The notes under the pieces are model-generated. The model saw only the letters and a program-made list of their open reading frames with translations, had not been told where the DNA came from and ran no database searches. A stretch of DNA of 9,876 nucleotides from an uncultured Chloroflexota bacterium (GTDB lineage: Bacteria; Chloroflexota; Dehalococcoidia; UBA3495). Shown here one piece after another: positions 1-6,581 of this stretch; position 1 is the first letter of the stretch, and the number at the start of each line of letters is the position of its first letter. The stretch covers positions 1-9,876 of the forward strand of contig CAJWGH010000019.1 of the NCBI GenBank assembly GCA_913031095.1, in the 5' to 3' direction. The translations under genes were made by a program, and so were the position numbers.

Positions 1-914
1 ACTAGTGGGTCCATCGTTACCTTGCCGGTGCGTATAAGATCCAGCGCGATTCGCCAATCTTCAGGGCGGGTGCCGAACGACGCTTGGAGTCCCACCTCCC
101 GTGCCATCCAGTCTGGAGGCAGGAGTTCCGTCGGCTCCCAGGTGATGGCCACTAGCATGACCTGTCCGCTGCGTCGAACCATCTGAAGGGCATCATCTAG
201 GGTGCTCTTGGCGGCCGCGCACTCGAACACCACGTCCGGGCCGAGCCCATCGGACAACTCTACAATTCTCTCAATGACATCGGACTCCGTGGGGTCTACG
301 ACGGCGTTCGCACCCAATCTGTGAGCAGCCTCTGCTCTGGCTGGAGCAGGTTCGGATACGAACACCCGGGATGCGCCGGCCGCCCTGGCGACCTGCATGC
401 AGAGGAGGCCGATAGGTCCGGCGCCCAAGACAGCCACCGTGTCTCCGAGGCGCATCTTCGATATTCGGACCGCGTGGACGGCCACCGCGCAGGGTTCGCA
501 CATTGCAGCCTCTGCACTAGAGACGCCTTCGGGGATGGCGATGGGCTCCCAATCCTCCATCAGCACTTTCTCCGCGTAGGCGCGAATACGCTCGGTTGGG
601 AACCCTTCGTTACGATAATTGAAGCGAGGACCCCTGGCGGAGGTCAGTGTGGGTGGTGGCTCTCCTCCTCCTCCGATCACCCGGTCTCCAACCTTCCACC
701 GGTCGACGCCAGGTCCCACGCGTGAAATGACACCCGAATATTCGTGGCCCAGGACAGATCCAACAGGCGCAATGTCGTACATGATGGCGTGGACGTCGGT
801 TCCGCAGATGGCGCAGAATTCCACATCGACGACGACCTGCCCGGGAGCAGGAACAGGGTCGGCCAGATCCTCGATGGCGAACTGCTGGTTACCCTGGTAG
901 ACGGCTGCTCGCAT
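1..914 (-). CDS. Zinc-type medium-chain alcohol/polyol dehydrogenase, 3' end cut off by the window
   Basis: Reading the minus strand from the ATG at 914 gives 304 codons with no stop before the window edge; the usual family length is 340-380, so the C-terminus is missing. An AGGAG lies 8 bases before the ATG. The GroES-like N-terminal domain carries the catalytic zinc set: Cys37 in CAICGTDVH, His57-Glu58 in GHEYSG, and probably Glu140 in CEPCAVAVHA. The Rossmann domain begins with VLGAGPIGL (residues 162-170). An acidic Glu follows the second strand (VFVSEP), which favours NAD(H) over NADP(H). The family oxidises an alcohol or polyol to a ketone or aldehyde in the cytoplasm. The stretch between VGDRV and the second half of the domain (about 80-120) has no cysteine, so the four-Cys structural zinc site of many relatives is absent. 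The substrate cannot be named. A 14-bp inverted repeat sits 46 bases upstream and could be an operator. Confidence 0.93.
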   Translation of the reverse strand, partial: MRAAVYQGNQQFAIEDLADPVPAPGQVVVDVEFCAICGTDVHAIMYDIAPVGSVLGHEYSGVISRVGPGVDRWKVGDRVIGGGGEPPPTLTSARGPRFNYRNEGFPTERIRAYAEKVLMEDWEPIAIPEGVSSAEAAMCEPCAVAVHAVRISKMRLGDTVAVLGAGPIGLLCMQVARAAGASRVFVSEPAPARAEAAHRLGANAVVDPTESDVIERIVELSDGLGPDVVFECAAAKSTLDDALQMVRRSGQVMLVAITWEPTELLPPDWMAREVGLQASFGTRPEDWRIALDLIRTGKVTMDPL

Positions 915-959
915 AAATCGCGCTCCTCATCTCTTGGTTGTCACCTATTCAGGCAGATG

Positions 960-973
960 ATAGCAGATGCTAT
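960..973. promoter_or_regulatory. Inverted repeat upstream of the dehydrogenase, candidate operator
   Basis: ATAGCA-GA-TGCTAT has perfect 6-base arms around a 2-base centre. It lies 46 bases before the dehydrogenase start, where a repressor or activator would bind. Only the symmetry and position are seen; no regulator gene lies next to it and no family is assigned. Confidence 0.3.
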
Positions 974-1073
974 GGTCACTAGTGGATCAGAGTAAGCAGG
1001 GGATTTCGTACTAAATTTATTTCTGTCCGCTAGGCACGGTTTTAACGTTTAGTCTCAATATAGTGCCTGCTGT

Positions 1074-1151
1074 GGATTGCTGTACACGCTTATGCACAAA
1101 AGCGTCTGACTTTTAGTCAGTAGGTTTTCGGTTCAAGTCCGAAGCGGTCAA
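1074..1151 (+). tRNA. tRNA-Lys(UUU)-like sequence with a degenerate 5' half (probable pseudo-tRNA or attachment-site remnant)
   Basis: The 3' half matches the tRNA plan base for base. The anticodon arm at 1105-1121 has loop CTTTTAG, anticodon TTT at 1112-1114, and four of five stem pairs (the outer T-T does not pair). A 5-base variable loop follows. The T arm at 1127-1143 is perfect: TTCGG, loop TTCAAGT, CCGAA. Then come a 7-base acceptor strand GCGGTCA (1144-1150) and discriminator A1151, with no encoded CCA. The 5' half is poor. GGATTGC at 1074-1080 can pair with the acceptor strand with four Watson-Crick pairs, two G-T wobbles and one mismatch. However, about five extra bases precede the D stem (GCTT 1088-1091 with AAGC 1100-1103), and the D loop lacks the conserved GG. 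A functional tRNA is therefore unlikely. It may be a decayed gene or a 3' tRNA fragment left by integration; no integrase is seen nearby. Confidence 0.6.
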
Positions 1152-1274
1152 CACGAGATTAGGCACGAAAAAGCCCCACATCGGAAATCCTAATGGCAAG
1201 ATACTGTGGAGGGTGGAGATGTGCTAAAAGGGTGGATCCCATCATATAATTCCGGTGTTATGACTGGTTGTTAG

Positions 1275-1319
1275 ATACGAAGAAGCCGTCCGATTTCTCG
1301 TCGGACGGCTTCTTCGTAT
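1275..1319 (-). terminator. Strong intrinsic terminator behind the amidohydrolase gene
   Basis: A perfect 19-base inverted repeat (1275-1293 with 1301-1319) closes a 7-base loop. The core GCCGTCCGA/TCGGACGGC is GC-rich and is flanked by AAGAA on the left and TTCTT on the right, the usual layout of a terminator that works in both directions. It lies 34 bases past the amidohydrolase stop codon, so it most likely ends that transcript. It would also stop any plus-strand read-through from the tRNA-like region. Confidence 0.85.
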
Positions 1320-1352
1320 GGCATGCGTAGCTGCGTCGCCTGGCCTAATTTG

Positions 1353-2657
1353 TCAGTTCAGTCTTTCCGTTAGCTCCAATGCGATTTTCTCTTCAGGGGA
1401 TACCTCGGATAACGCTACTAACTTTCCATCTTTTATAACGTTAGTAAGGTGATGGCCACCCTGGAGAATGCGGACGTCTTTTAATGGGTCTTGGTCAAGG
1501 ATTATGATATCCGCCAACTTGCCTGGGCTTATGATGCCTACCTCGTCTTCTAGACCGACTGCATACGCGTTTTCACGCGTATAGGCAAGAATCGCTTCCA
1601 TTGGTGTATATCCACCGTGGCGCACCAATATATCGGCTTCATTGGCGTGTAACTCGCCATAGGGCATCAATGGTGAGTTACCGCTGTCAGTACCTGCCAA
1701 CACTTTGATTCCTAGATTTCGGGCCATCTGCAGAGTTTCGGCGGCGCTTTCAAGGTTACGATTGATTAGATCTAACTCGGCGGTGCCACGACCGTAGTCT
1801 TGGCCGACATCCGCAGCCCGTTCCAAGAATGTTACAGTAGGGATGATGCGGATTTCGTGTTCGGCTACAGCGTAAAGGTCTGCTTCGGTCGCAAGGTCTG
1901 CGTGCATTATCCAGTCAACACCGGCAAGGGCAGCAGCCATAGTCGATCCCGAGCCACGGGAATGGATGCTTATTCTGGCGTTTCGGCGGTGCGCCTCATC
2001 GACTACGGCACTAAGCTCCTCTTGAGAAATGGTTTGATTGTCTCCCCAGGTGCTATCAGCCATCTTGATGAAATCAACCCCATGTTTGGTTTGACGGCGT
2101 ACCTCGGTGATCATCTCAGATACGCTGTTGGCGAGCCGTCCTAGAGAGTGCTCCGGTGTACCAACCCACCATGGTTCGATATCTCCGATGCTGCCGTATG
2201 TGACGATGAATTGACCGGCACAGAATATCCTAGGACCTTCAATCAAGCCTGCGTTTATGGACTCTCTTAACGCTACATCGGTAAACCAAGTGCCACCAGG
2301 AATAGACACGCTAGTAACCCCAGCTCGTAGCACTTTCTGTGCATTGATGGCTGCGCGGATAGTGTTGAACTCAGGGCTGGTGGCGCCTTTTGCGATATTT
2401 AGATTGGGTATTATCGGTTGGCCGAAAGACAGGTGACAATGACTATCGATCAAGCCGGGCATTATCCACTGGCCCGCTGCATCGATCACCCTATACGCCT
2501 CACGATCCTCTAGGTCGACTCCACCTGGCAGGGCCCCCACACTGGTGATGCGTGTGTCCTCAACTACTATCGCATCATTTTCAACAGGGGGACCTCCATT
2601 ACTGTCGATCAGCGTCCCATTTTGAATGACTAAAGTCCGGTGTCCTTTATTACTCAT
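1353..2657 (-). CDS. Metal-dependent amidohydrolase (imidazolonepropionase / Xaa-Pro dipeptidase-like)
   Basis: The 434-residue product has the composite amidohydrolase fold: an N-terminal beta-sandwich strand set (residues 1-65), a TIM barrel, and a closing beta segment ending in GKLADIIILDQDPL (379-392). Active-site residues are all in place: His73 and His75 in GLIDSHCH, the likely carboxylated Lys198 in DFIKMA, His232 in ISIHSRG, His252 in WIMHAD and Asp324 in AGTDSG. This ligand set suits a binuclear metal centre that cleaves amide or peptide-like C-N bonds, as in the prolidase/imidazolonepropionase-like branch. No signal peptide is visible, so it should act in the cytoplasm. An AGGAG lies about 8 bases before the ATG and fixes the start. 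It stands alone, with a terminator behind it and a 300-bp gap in front. The real substrate cannot be read from sequence; cyclic amides, dipeptides or organophosphates are known for relatives. Confidence 0.92.
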   Translation of the reverse strand: MSNKGHRTLVIQNGTLIDSNGGPPVENDAIVVEDTRITSVGALPGGVDLEDREAYRVIDAAGQWIMPGLIDSHCHLSFGQPIIPNLNIAKGATSPEFNTIRAAINAQKVLRAGVTSVSIPGGTWFTDVALRESINAGLIEGPRIFCAGQFIVTYGSIGDIEPWWVGTPEHSLGRLANSVSEMITEVRRQTKHGVDFIKMADSTWGDNQTISQEELSAVVDEAHRRNARISIHSRGSGSTMAAALAGVDWIMHADLATEADLYAVAEHEIRIIPTVTFLERAADVGQDYGRGTAELDLINRNLESAAETLQMARNLGIKVLAGTDSGNSPLMPYGELHANEADILVRHGGYTPMEAILAYTRENAYAVGLEDEVGIISPGKLADIIILDQDPLKDVRILQGGHHLTNVIKDGKLVALSEVSPEEKIALELTERLN

Positions 2658-2957
2658 GGCGCACTCCTGTCAAGATCAACCTCGCGCTTGGGAACGTCGT
2701 TTGATAGGTGATTTGGTCAGGCGACACAAATCTGAGTCTTGCCGCTGTTATTTGGTTGCATCGAATGCGCTTCCAAGACGGTGGCCTTGTTTTAACGGTC
2801 TCGATCTTCTTCCCATTGTGTTCAAGGATACCCATATATACCCTCAGGCACAATCTTGAGACTAGAAAACACGTACGCCCACTCCTGGACATGATTTCCT
2901 ATTAACTCTTAATCGGTTGCTCTTAGGTTCCTAAGATGGGGATTTTCCAAGCCTTGA
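2658..2957. other. 300-bp gap with no gene recognised
   Basis: This is the upstream region of the amidohydrolase. A minus-strand open frame crosses most of it and overlaps the amidohydrolase start, but it resembles no family and has no ribosome-binding site that I can see. A TATATA stretch near 2835 could belong to a promoter, without a convincing -35 partner. The only clear structure is the inverted repeat at 2921-2936. Confidence 0.5.
2921..2936. repeat. 16-bp inverted repeat downstream of the ART-like gene
   Basis: TCTTAGG-TT-CCTAAGA has perfect 7-base arms and a 2-base centre. It starts 21 bases past the stop of the small ART-like gene. It is AT-rich and has no T run on the minus strand, so it is a weak terminator at best. 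A protein-binding site is equally possible. Confidence 0.35.
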
Positions 2958-3392
2958 TTAATTGTTGCCAAATGGCGGCATGTCGCCCATCGGGCCCGCA
3001 AATCCGCCACTATCAGGGTCGTCACCAATGCCCGATAGGTCGATACCATCCAGAAGCCCACGGGGATTAAGGTCTACGTTGTCTACCACTGGCGGACCGT
3101 AGGAGTTGACTAGTGATGCTGGTACGGCAAATTCGCGAATTTCTAAGGAGATTCCATCTTCAGAAACAAAGGCCAATTCATGCTCACTGATGGTGTCTTC
3201 TGGAATTTCGATCGCGAGCATGGCGTTGCCATCCATAGCAACGCCAAGTGGCCATCCCAGTGGGTCGTTAAACAGTCTGACACCTTCGATGAGAGGCAAA
3301 CCTTCATCTGTTACCTCTAGAACCGCATCCCGAAAGCCGTCTCTCAAGATTGATTGAGCATTTCGGGTTTTGGTTTGGTAGAACAACCTCAT
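2958..3392 (-). CDS. Small hypothetical protein with an ADP-ribosyltransferase-like N-terminal motif
   Basis: 144 residues; GGAG lies 8 bases before the ATG at 3392. The N-terminus LFYQTKTRNAQSILRDGF (3-20) resembles the opening strand and helix of small ADP-ribosyltransferase-fold proteins, which often read YHxT followed by xxAxxILxxGF. Two further blocks fit the same pattern: GVRLFNDPL (37-45), and a late block with IEIPED (61-66) and REFAVPASLVN (86-96), where a glutamate next to the Arg could be the late acidic residue. The usual N-terminal His is Gln6 here, so NAD-dependent activity is doubtful. Residues 100-144 form a low-complexity tail rich in Asp, Gly and Pro (GGDD-type, ending PPFGNN), probably disordered. 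No signal peptide or membrane segment is visible. It is a lone gene beside the gene-poor stretch. The fold call is from pattern memory only; the function is unknown. Confidence 0.7.
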   Translation of the reverse strand: MRLFYQTKTRNAQSILRDGFRDAVLEVTDEGLPLIEGVRLFNDPLGWPLGVAMDGNAMLAIEIPEDTISEHELAFVSEDGISLEIREFAVPASLVNSYGPPVVDNVDLNPRGLLDGIDLSGIGDDPDSGGFAGPMGDMPPFGNN

Positions 3393-4239
3393 ATCAATGG
3401 CTCCATTGGTTCATGTTGAGGCCCTAACTTAATAGCCTAATACCTGCATTTAATGTCCAGGTAAGCCTGCAAAGCAATTATCAGACCTGTATTTGCGAAT
3501 ACCAGTGTTCGCTTCGTAGTCAATCACGGCATTATCTACCCATTATGCTCCGGAACGTATTGGATTTGCCGTTGCTGGTGCAAGAAATGCCTGTCAGTCC
3601 GTCGACCAAAACGTTGACCAAACACATATCGTCTCCTGGGGTCGCGTGAAATGCATCTGATTCGCGAAGCCACCCGGCGTGGTACCGGTGTCGGTGGAGG
3701 CATTGAGTCCGTTAGTGAGTCCCAATTATGCACGGAATGATAATCCTCCTAAGGTTCTGAGATACTCATCATGTCGATCAGGCCGGTCAATGAGAGAATG
3801 GATGCTGTATTTAGTCGCCACGGCGCCGCCCCTCGCCGTACCAATAGGAGCTGCCAGAAGCCCAATCAGACCGGCAACACGCATCGGAATGGACTCAGTT
3901 AATGGATAACGGAGTGATTAGAGGCCGATGTACGTACGCCGATGCAGGTCGAGGAGGGACGGGATAATTCGATGCCTCGTCCCATGACCGGTTGCGTGGA
4001 TATCTGATCCAGTCGCTGGAATTTGTGGTAGCTGAGATGCGAGTCATACTATTTATTACTAGCCAGTAAAATGAACGATCATCTTGAAACCGAAGTCCTG
4101 CATGAAGTTGCTCTATCCTTGCTGAGATTACGCCACTTGTATTCTTTGCCCGGTTATATATATGTTAAAAGCGCCCTCAAACGAGGAAGTTTTTCTTAAA
4201 CCGTCGCAACAGTAACCGCGATGTACGACCGAAGAGCGA
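3393..4239. other. About 850 bp without a convincing gene; possible decayed coding remnants
   Basis: No frame longer than about 75 codons is open on either strand, and none has a clear ribosome-binding site or a recognisable family. On the minus strand a run of short open pieces follow each other in different frames. One covers about 3728-3883, starting MRVAGLIGLLAAPIG and ending GGLSFRA; several overlapping pieces lie at about 3480-3730, split by stop codons. This could be an old gene broken by frameshifts, but I cannot name it and chance is not excluded. AT-rich blocks lie at 4045-4070 and 4155-4170. A terminator ends the stretch at 4167-4194. I see no RNA gene, riboswitch or repeat array in it. 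Confidence 0.4.
4167..4194 (-). terminator. Terminator behind the monooxygenase gene
   Basis: Twelve-base arms (4167-4178 and 4183-4194) around loop AAAC pair at ten of twelve positions, with one internal two-base mismatch and one G-T wobble. The outer pairs are an A run against a T run, giving a T tract in either direction. It lies 45 bases past the monooxygenase stop. It shares the core CTCAAACGAGGA and the flanking TTAAAA with the perfect hairpin at 6447-6472. Confidence 0.7.
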
Positions 4240-5481
4240 TCAATGCACTAAGGAATCGGCCTCGATGACTTTTTCTCCTGTAGATGGATCAACTTCAAAC
4301 GGACTAAAGAGTTCCAACTCTTTACCCATCTCTCTGACTGCCGGCAAGACTTCCTCTCCCATGAGTCTGAGGCTGCGCATCTGGTCCTCATGAGACATGG
4401 AGCCGTCCCCGTCCCAGAAGAAGACACTACCAGGCCTAAGGTATTCCAATACCGAGCGTATCTTGGGTAGTACAGTTTTAGGAGTACCTGTGATTATCGT
4501 ATTGTCATTGACCTGGTCTTCAAATGGACGCCGGTTGGTTCCAAACCTTCCAGCTGGCCCGAACGCCGTAGTTGATAGCCGACGTGAGGTGCGAGAGGTA
4601 TGACCCGGCAGGCTCATGATTGCAGAATTGACTTCGCCTTCATTACCTGCCAAGAAAGGATTACTTACTCCAGATAGATACTTGCGTCCTACTTCTTCGG
4701 CCTTCTCTTCGGTCTCATCGACGTGAACTTTCCAAAGATATGCAACGTTTTGTGAGCCTGACTTATATCCAAGTTCGGTAGCGGTGTCATGGTAAAGTTG
4801 GAAAGCGTCGCGGGTAGGTTCAAGCTTAGTTGCCAATAGGACCAACGGATAACGGTGTTCGGCGGTCCATTTAACGGTTTCTACGCTAACCGTTGATGGG
4901 ATCCATATTTGGGGGTGAGGCTGTTGTAATGGGCGTGCCCAAGGATTGACGTACCTGTAGTGATAGTGTTTGCCTTCCCAACGCCAAGGACCAGGCGTTG
5001 TCCATGCTTTAATCAGGAAATCGTGGGCCTCTTGAAATCGCTCACGGTTATAATGAGGAGGTGAATTATGTGCAAAGCTCTCCCTTCCTCCACCACGCAC
5101 AAATCCGGATACCAATCGACCATGAGAAATCATATCGATCATCGCCAATTGTTCTGCTAGCCACAGAGGGTCGTCCCAGATCGGCAAGACATTCCCGAGA
5201 ATGATAATTTTGGCCTTTTTGGTTATGCGTGCCAATATCGATGCTCCGACATTGGTCACACCTTGCATGCAAAACGGTGTACTGTGATGTTCATTCAACA
5301 TCAAAGCATCAAACCCCATTTCTTCTGCGTAGACCTTCTCATCCAAATACCGGTTGTAGAGATGCGCGCCAACATTTGGATCGTAGAGTCCATTGCTAAT
5401 GCTTAGGTCTGTGCTTTGTGTGCCCATCAATCCAGATTTGTCGTCTTGCCACGGTTGTTCAGTGAAATGACCGATCAACAT
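4240..5481 (-). CDS. Luciferase-like (LLM) flavin-dependent monooxygenase
   Basis: 413 residues; GGAG lies 7 bases before the ATG at 5481. The bacterial-luciferase TIM-barrel signature is clear: GFDALMLNEHHS (56-67), then ILGNVLP (94-100), PLWLAEQLAMIDMISHGRL (105-123) and the phosphate-binding loop SGFVRGGGRE (125-134). A C-terminal barrel strand and helix lie at 325-385. Members use reduced FMN or F420 and O2 to oxygenate small organic molecules: Baeyer-Villiger oxidation of ketones, alkane hydroxylation or desulfonation. A separate reductase is normally needed and none is in view. It is longer than the usual 330-370 residues because of the insert around 290-325, rich in Ser, Thr and Arg, and a C-terminal tail. 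It is the second gene of an operon, 42 bases after the alpha/beta hydrolase, and a terminator follows. Substrate unknown; FMN versus F420 cannot be decided from what I see. Confidence 0.92.
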   Translation of the reverse strand: MLIGHFTEQPWQDDKSGLMGTQSTDLSISNGLYDPNVGAHLYNRYLDEKVYAEEMGFDALMLNEHHSTPFCMQGVTNVGASILARITKKAKIIILGNVLPIWDDPLWLAEQLAMIDMISHGRLVSGFVRGGGRESFAHNSPPHYNRERFQEAHDFLIKAWTTPGPWRWEGKHYHYRYVNPWARPLQQPHPQIWIPSTVSVETVKWTAEHRYPLVLLATKLEPTRDAFQLYHDTATELGYKSGSQNVAYLWKVHVDETEEKAEEVGRKYLSGVSNPFLAGNEGEVNSAIMSLPGHTSRTSRRLSTTAFGPAGRFGTNRRPFEDQVNDNTIITGTPKTVLPKIRSVLEYLRPGSVFFWDGDGSMSHEDQMRSLRLMGEEVLPAVREMGKELELFSPFEVDPSTGEKVIEADSLVH

Positions 5482-5523
5482 GATTAATCTCCAATCAGCT
5501 ATATATTTGAGGCCTGGCGCGTT

Positions 5524-6324
5524 TTAAGTGCCTAGGAATCTGTTAACAACTTCGACTACTTCACTGGGCTTTTCGATGTCTGGTCGGTGGCCACAGTGAT
5601 CCAGGACCACTAGTTCGGAGCCAGGGATCGACGAATGGTACAGTTCACCCGCACTCAGCGGGACGATAGCATCGTCTCGACCCCAAATTATCAAAGTTGG
5701 TAAGTTTTTTAACCTCGATAGGAGATGGGGAAGATTCGGATAATGCATGTAAGGCCGCCAACTTAGGAGACAGGCGCCTTCTCTTGCAGCATCCCAGGCA
5801 TCGAGTACTTCCGGACTCGGTTCATCGGGACAAACGTCAGAAAATTCGGGAGTTTGTGACTTGTCTAGAACACTAGCTTCTAGATAACTTTTTGCTACCA
5901 CCTGAAATATGTCAAATATTTCACCCTGAGGAGGTCTGACCCCGGTTGCCGCTAATAGAACTAGGTTCTTAAACTGGGTTGGACACATGGTCGCCATTTC
6001 AGCTGCTAGCCATCCACCGATTGAAGACCCTAAAACATTGATCGGACCCAATCCTAGATCGTCTAAAGCTTCTAAATACCAACCAGCGAGATCACGCATA
6101 TTCATGACCCAATCTACCGGCGGCGACTCTCCGAACCCCGGATGTTGAGGTATGTATAGAGTGAAGTTTTCAGCTAACGATTCATGAAATCTTAGCCATC
6201 CTGGATGGCCCATCTCATCGTGTAAGATCAACAGAGGTGCTCCACGCCCTCCTTTGATTAATTTCAGATCTACGCCTGCTAAGTGAACGGTCTCCATAGC
6301 CCAAGCCGTAGTGGCATGGCTCAT
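5524..6324 (-). CDS. Alpha/beta hydrolase (esterase or C-C bond hydrolase type)
   Basis: 266 residues, normal for the family. The catalytic triad is readable: nucleophile Ser101 in the elbow GSSIGG (99-104), acid Asp218 in WGRDDAIVP (214-222), and His246 in DHCGHRP (242-248). HDEMG (35-39) supplies the oxyanion-hole strand turn, and PQHPGFGESPP (59-69) is the usual loop after strand 4. The cap domain is roughly 130-195. Such enzymes cleave esters, lactones, haloalkanes, epoxides or the C-C bond of ring-cleavage products; the motifs do not choose among these. An AGGAG 9 bases before the ATG at 6324 supports this start over the internal Met10. It is the first gene of the operon with the flavin monooxygenase, so it probably acts on the same substrate or on the ester made by that enzyme. 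A candidate promoter lies 39 bases upstream. Confidence 0.92.
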   Translation of the reverse strand: MSHATTAWAMETVHLAGVDLKLIKGGRGAPLLILHDEMGHPGWLRFHESLAENFTLYIPQHPGFGESPPVDWVMNMRDLAGWYLEALDDLGLGPINVLGSSIGGWLAAEMATMCPTQFKNLVLLAATGVRPPQGEIFDIFQVVAKSYLEASVLDKSQTPEFSDVCPDEPSPEVLDAWDAAREGACLLSWRPYMHYPNLPHLLSRLKNLPTLIIWGRDDAIVPLSAGELYHSSIPGSELVVLDHCGHRPDIEKPSEVVEVVNRFLGT

Positions 6325-6362
6325 GTCGGTTAACTCCTAGTACTATTCGATATGCGGCCTAT

Positions 6363-6390
6363 ATTATGCTTTGAGAAACTCTAAACACAA
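6363..6390 (-). promoter_or_regulatory. Candidate sigma70-type promoter for the hydrolase-monooxygenase operon
   Basis: On the minus strand, TTGTGT (6390-6385) and CATAAT (6368-6363) are separated by 16 bases. The -10 box matches the consensus at five of six bases, the -35 at three of six. Transcription would start near 6356, leaving a leader of about 30 bases with the AGGAG site. It lies downstream of the terminator of the previous operon, as expected for a new transcription unit. Confidence 0.35.
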
Positions 6391-6446
6391 CGGGAGCCCA
6401 GCAGTTTCTCGAGCACAACAGAGATATTAGGCGCAGATCGACGTTA

Positions 6447-6472
6447 AAACCCTCCTCAAACGAGGAGGGTTT
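6447..6472 (-). terminator. Perfect intrinsic terminator behind the DinB-like gene
   Basis: AAACCCTCCTC and GAGGAGGGTTT form an 11-pair stem around loop AAAC, with a T run after the stem on the minus strand and TTTCTTG on the plus strand. It lies 110 bases past the stop of the DinB/SCP2-like gene and before the hydrolase promoter, so it separates the two minus-strand operons. Confidence 0.9.
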
Positions 6473-6581
6473 CTTGTTTCAGAGACACCCAATCAACAAG
6501 GTATGGGGATAGGGTGCTGATGATTCTGGGGGCGCGCTTAATGGGAATTCGTCGTTGAGACAACGGCAGGGCGGGTTCGAC

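Noticed and set aside
1..984. ACTAGTGG occurs at the window start and again near 977.
   Set aside because: An eight-base match without any extension; not an element end.
1211..1236. Direct repeat GGGTGGA at 1211-1217 and 1230-1236.
   Set aside because: Seven bases repeated twice is within chance and there is no third unit.
1245..1319. A TATAAT at 1245-1250 followed by the strong hairpin, suggesting a small RNA of about 60 bases.
   Set aside because: No acceptable -35 box stands at the right distance, and the hairpin is explained as the terminator of the amidohydrolase.
2650..2892. 80-codon minus frame overlapping the amidohydrolase start.
   Set aside because: No family resemblance, no ribosome-binding site, and it overlaps the well-supported start of the real gene.
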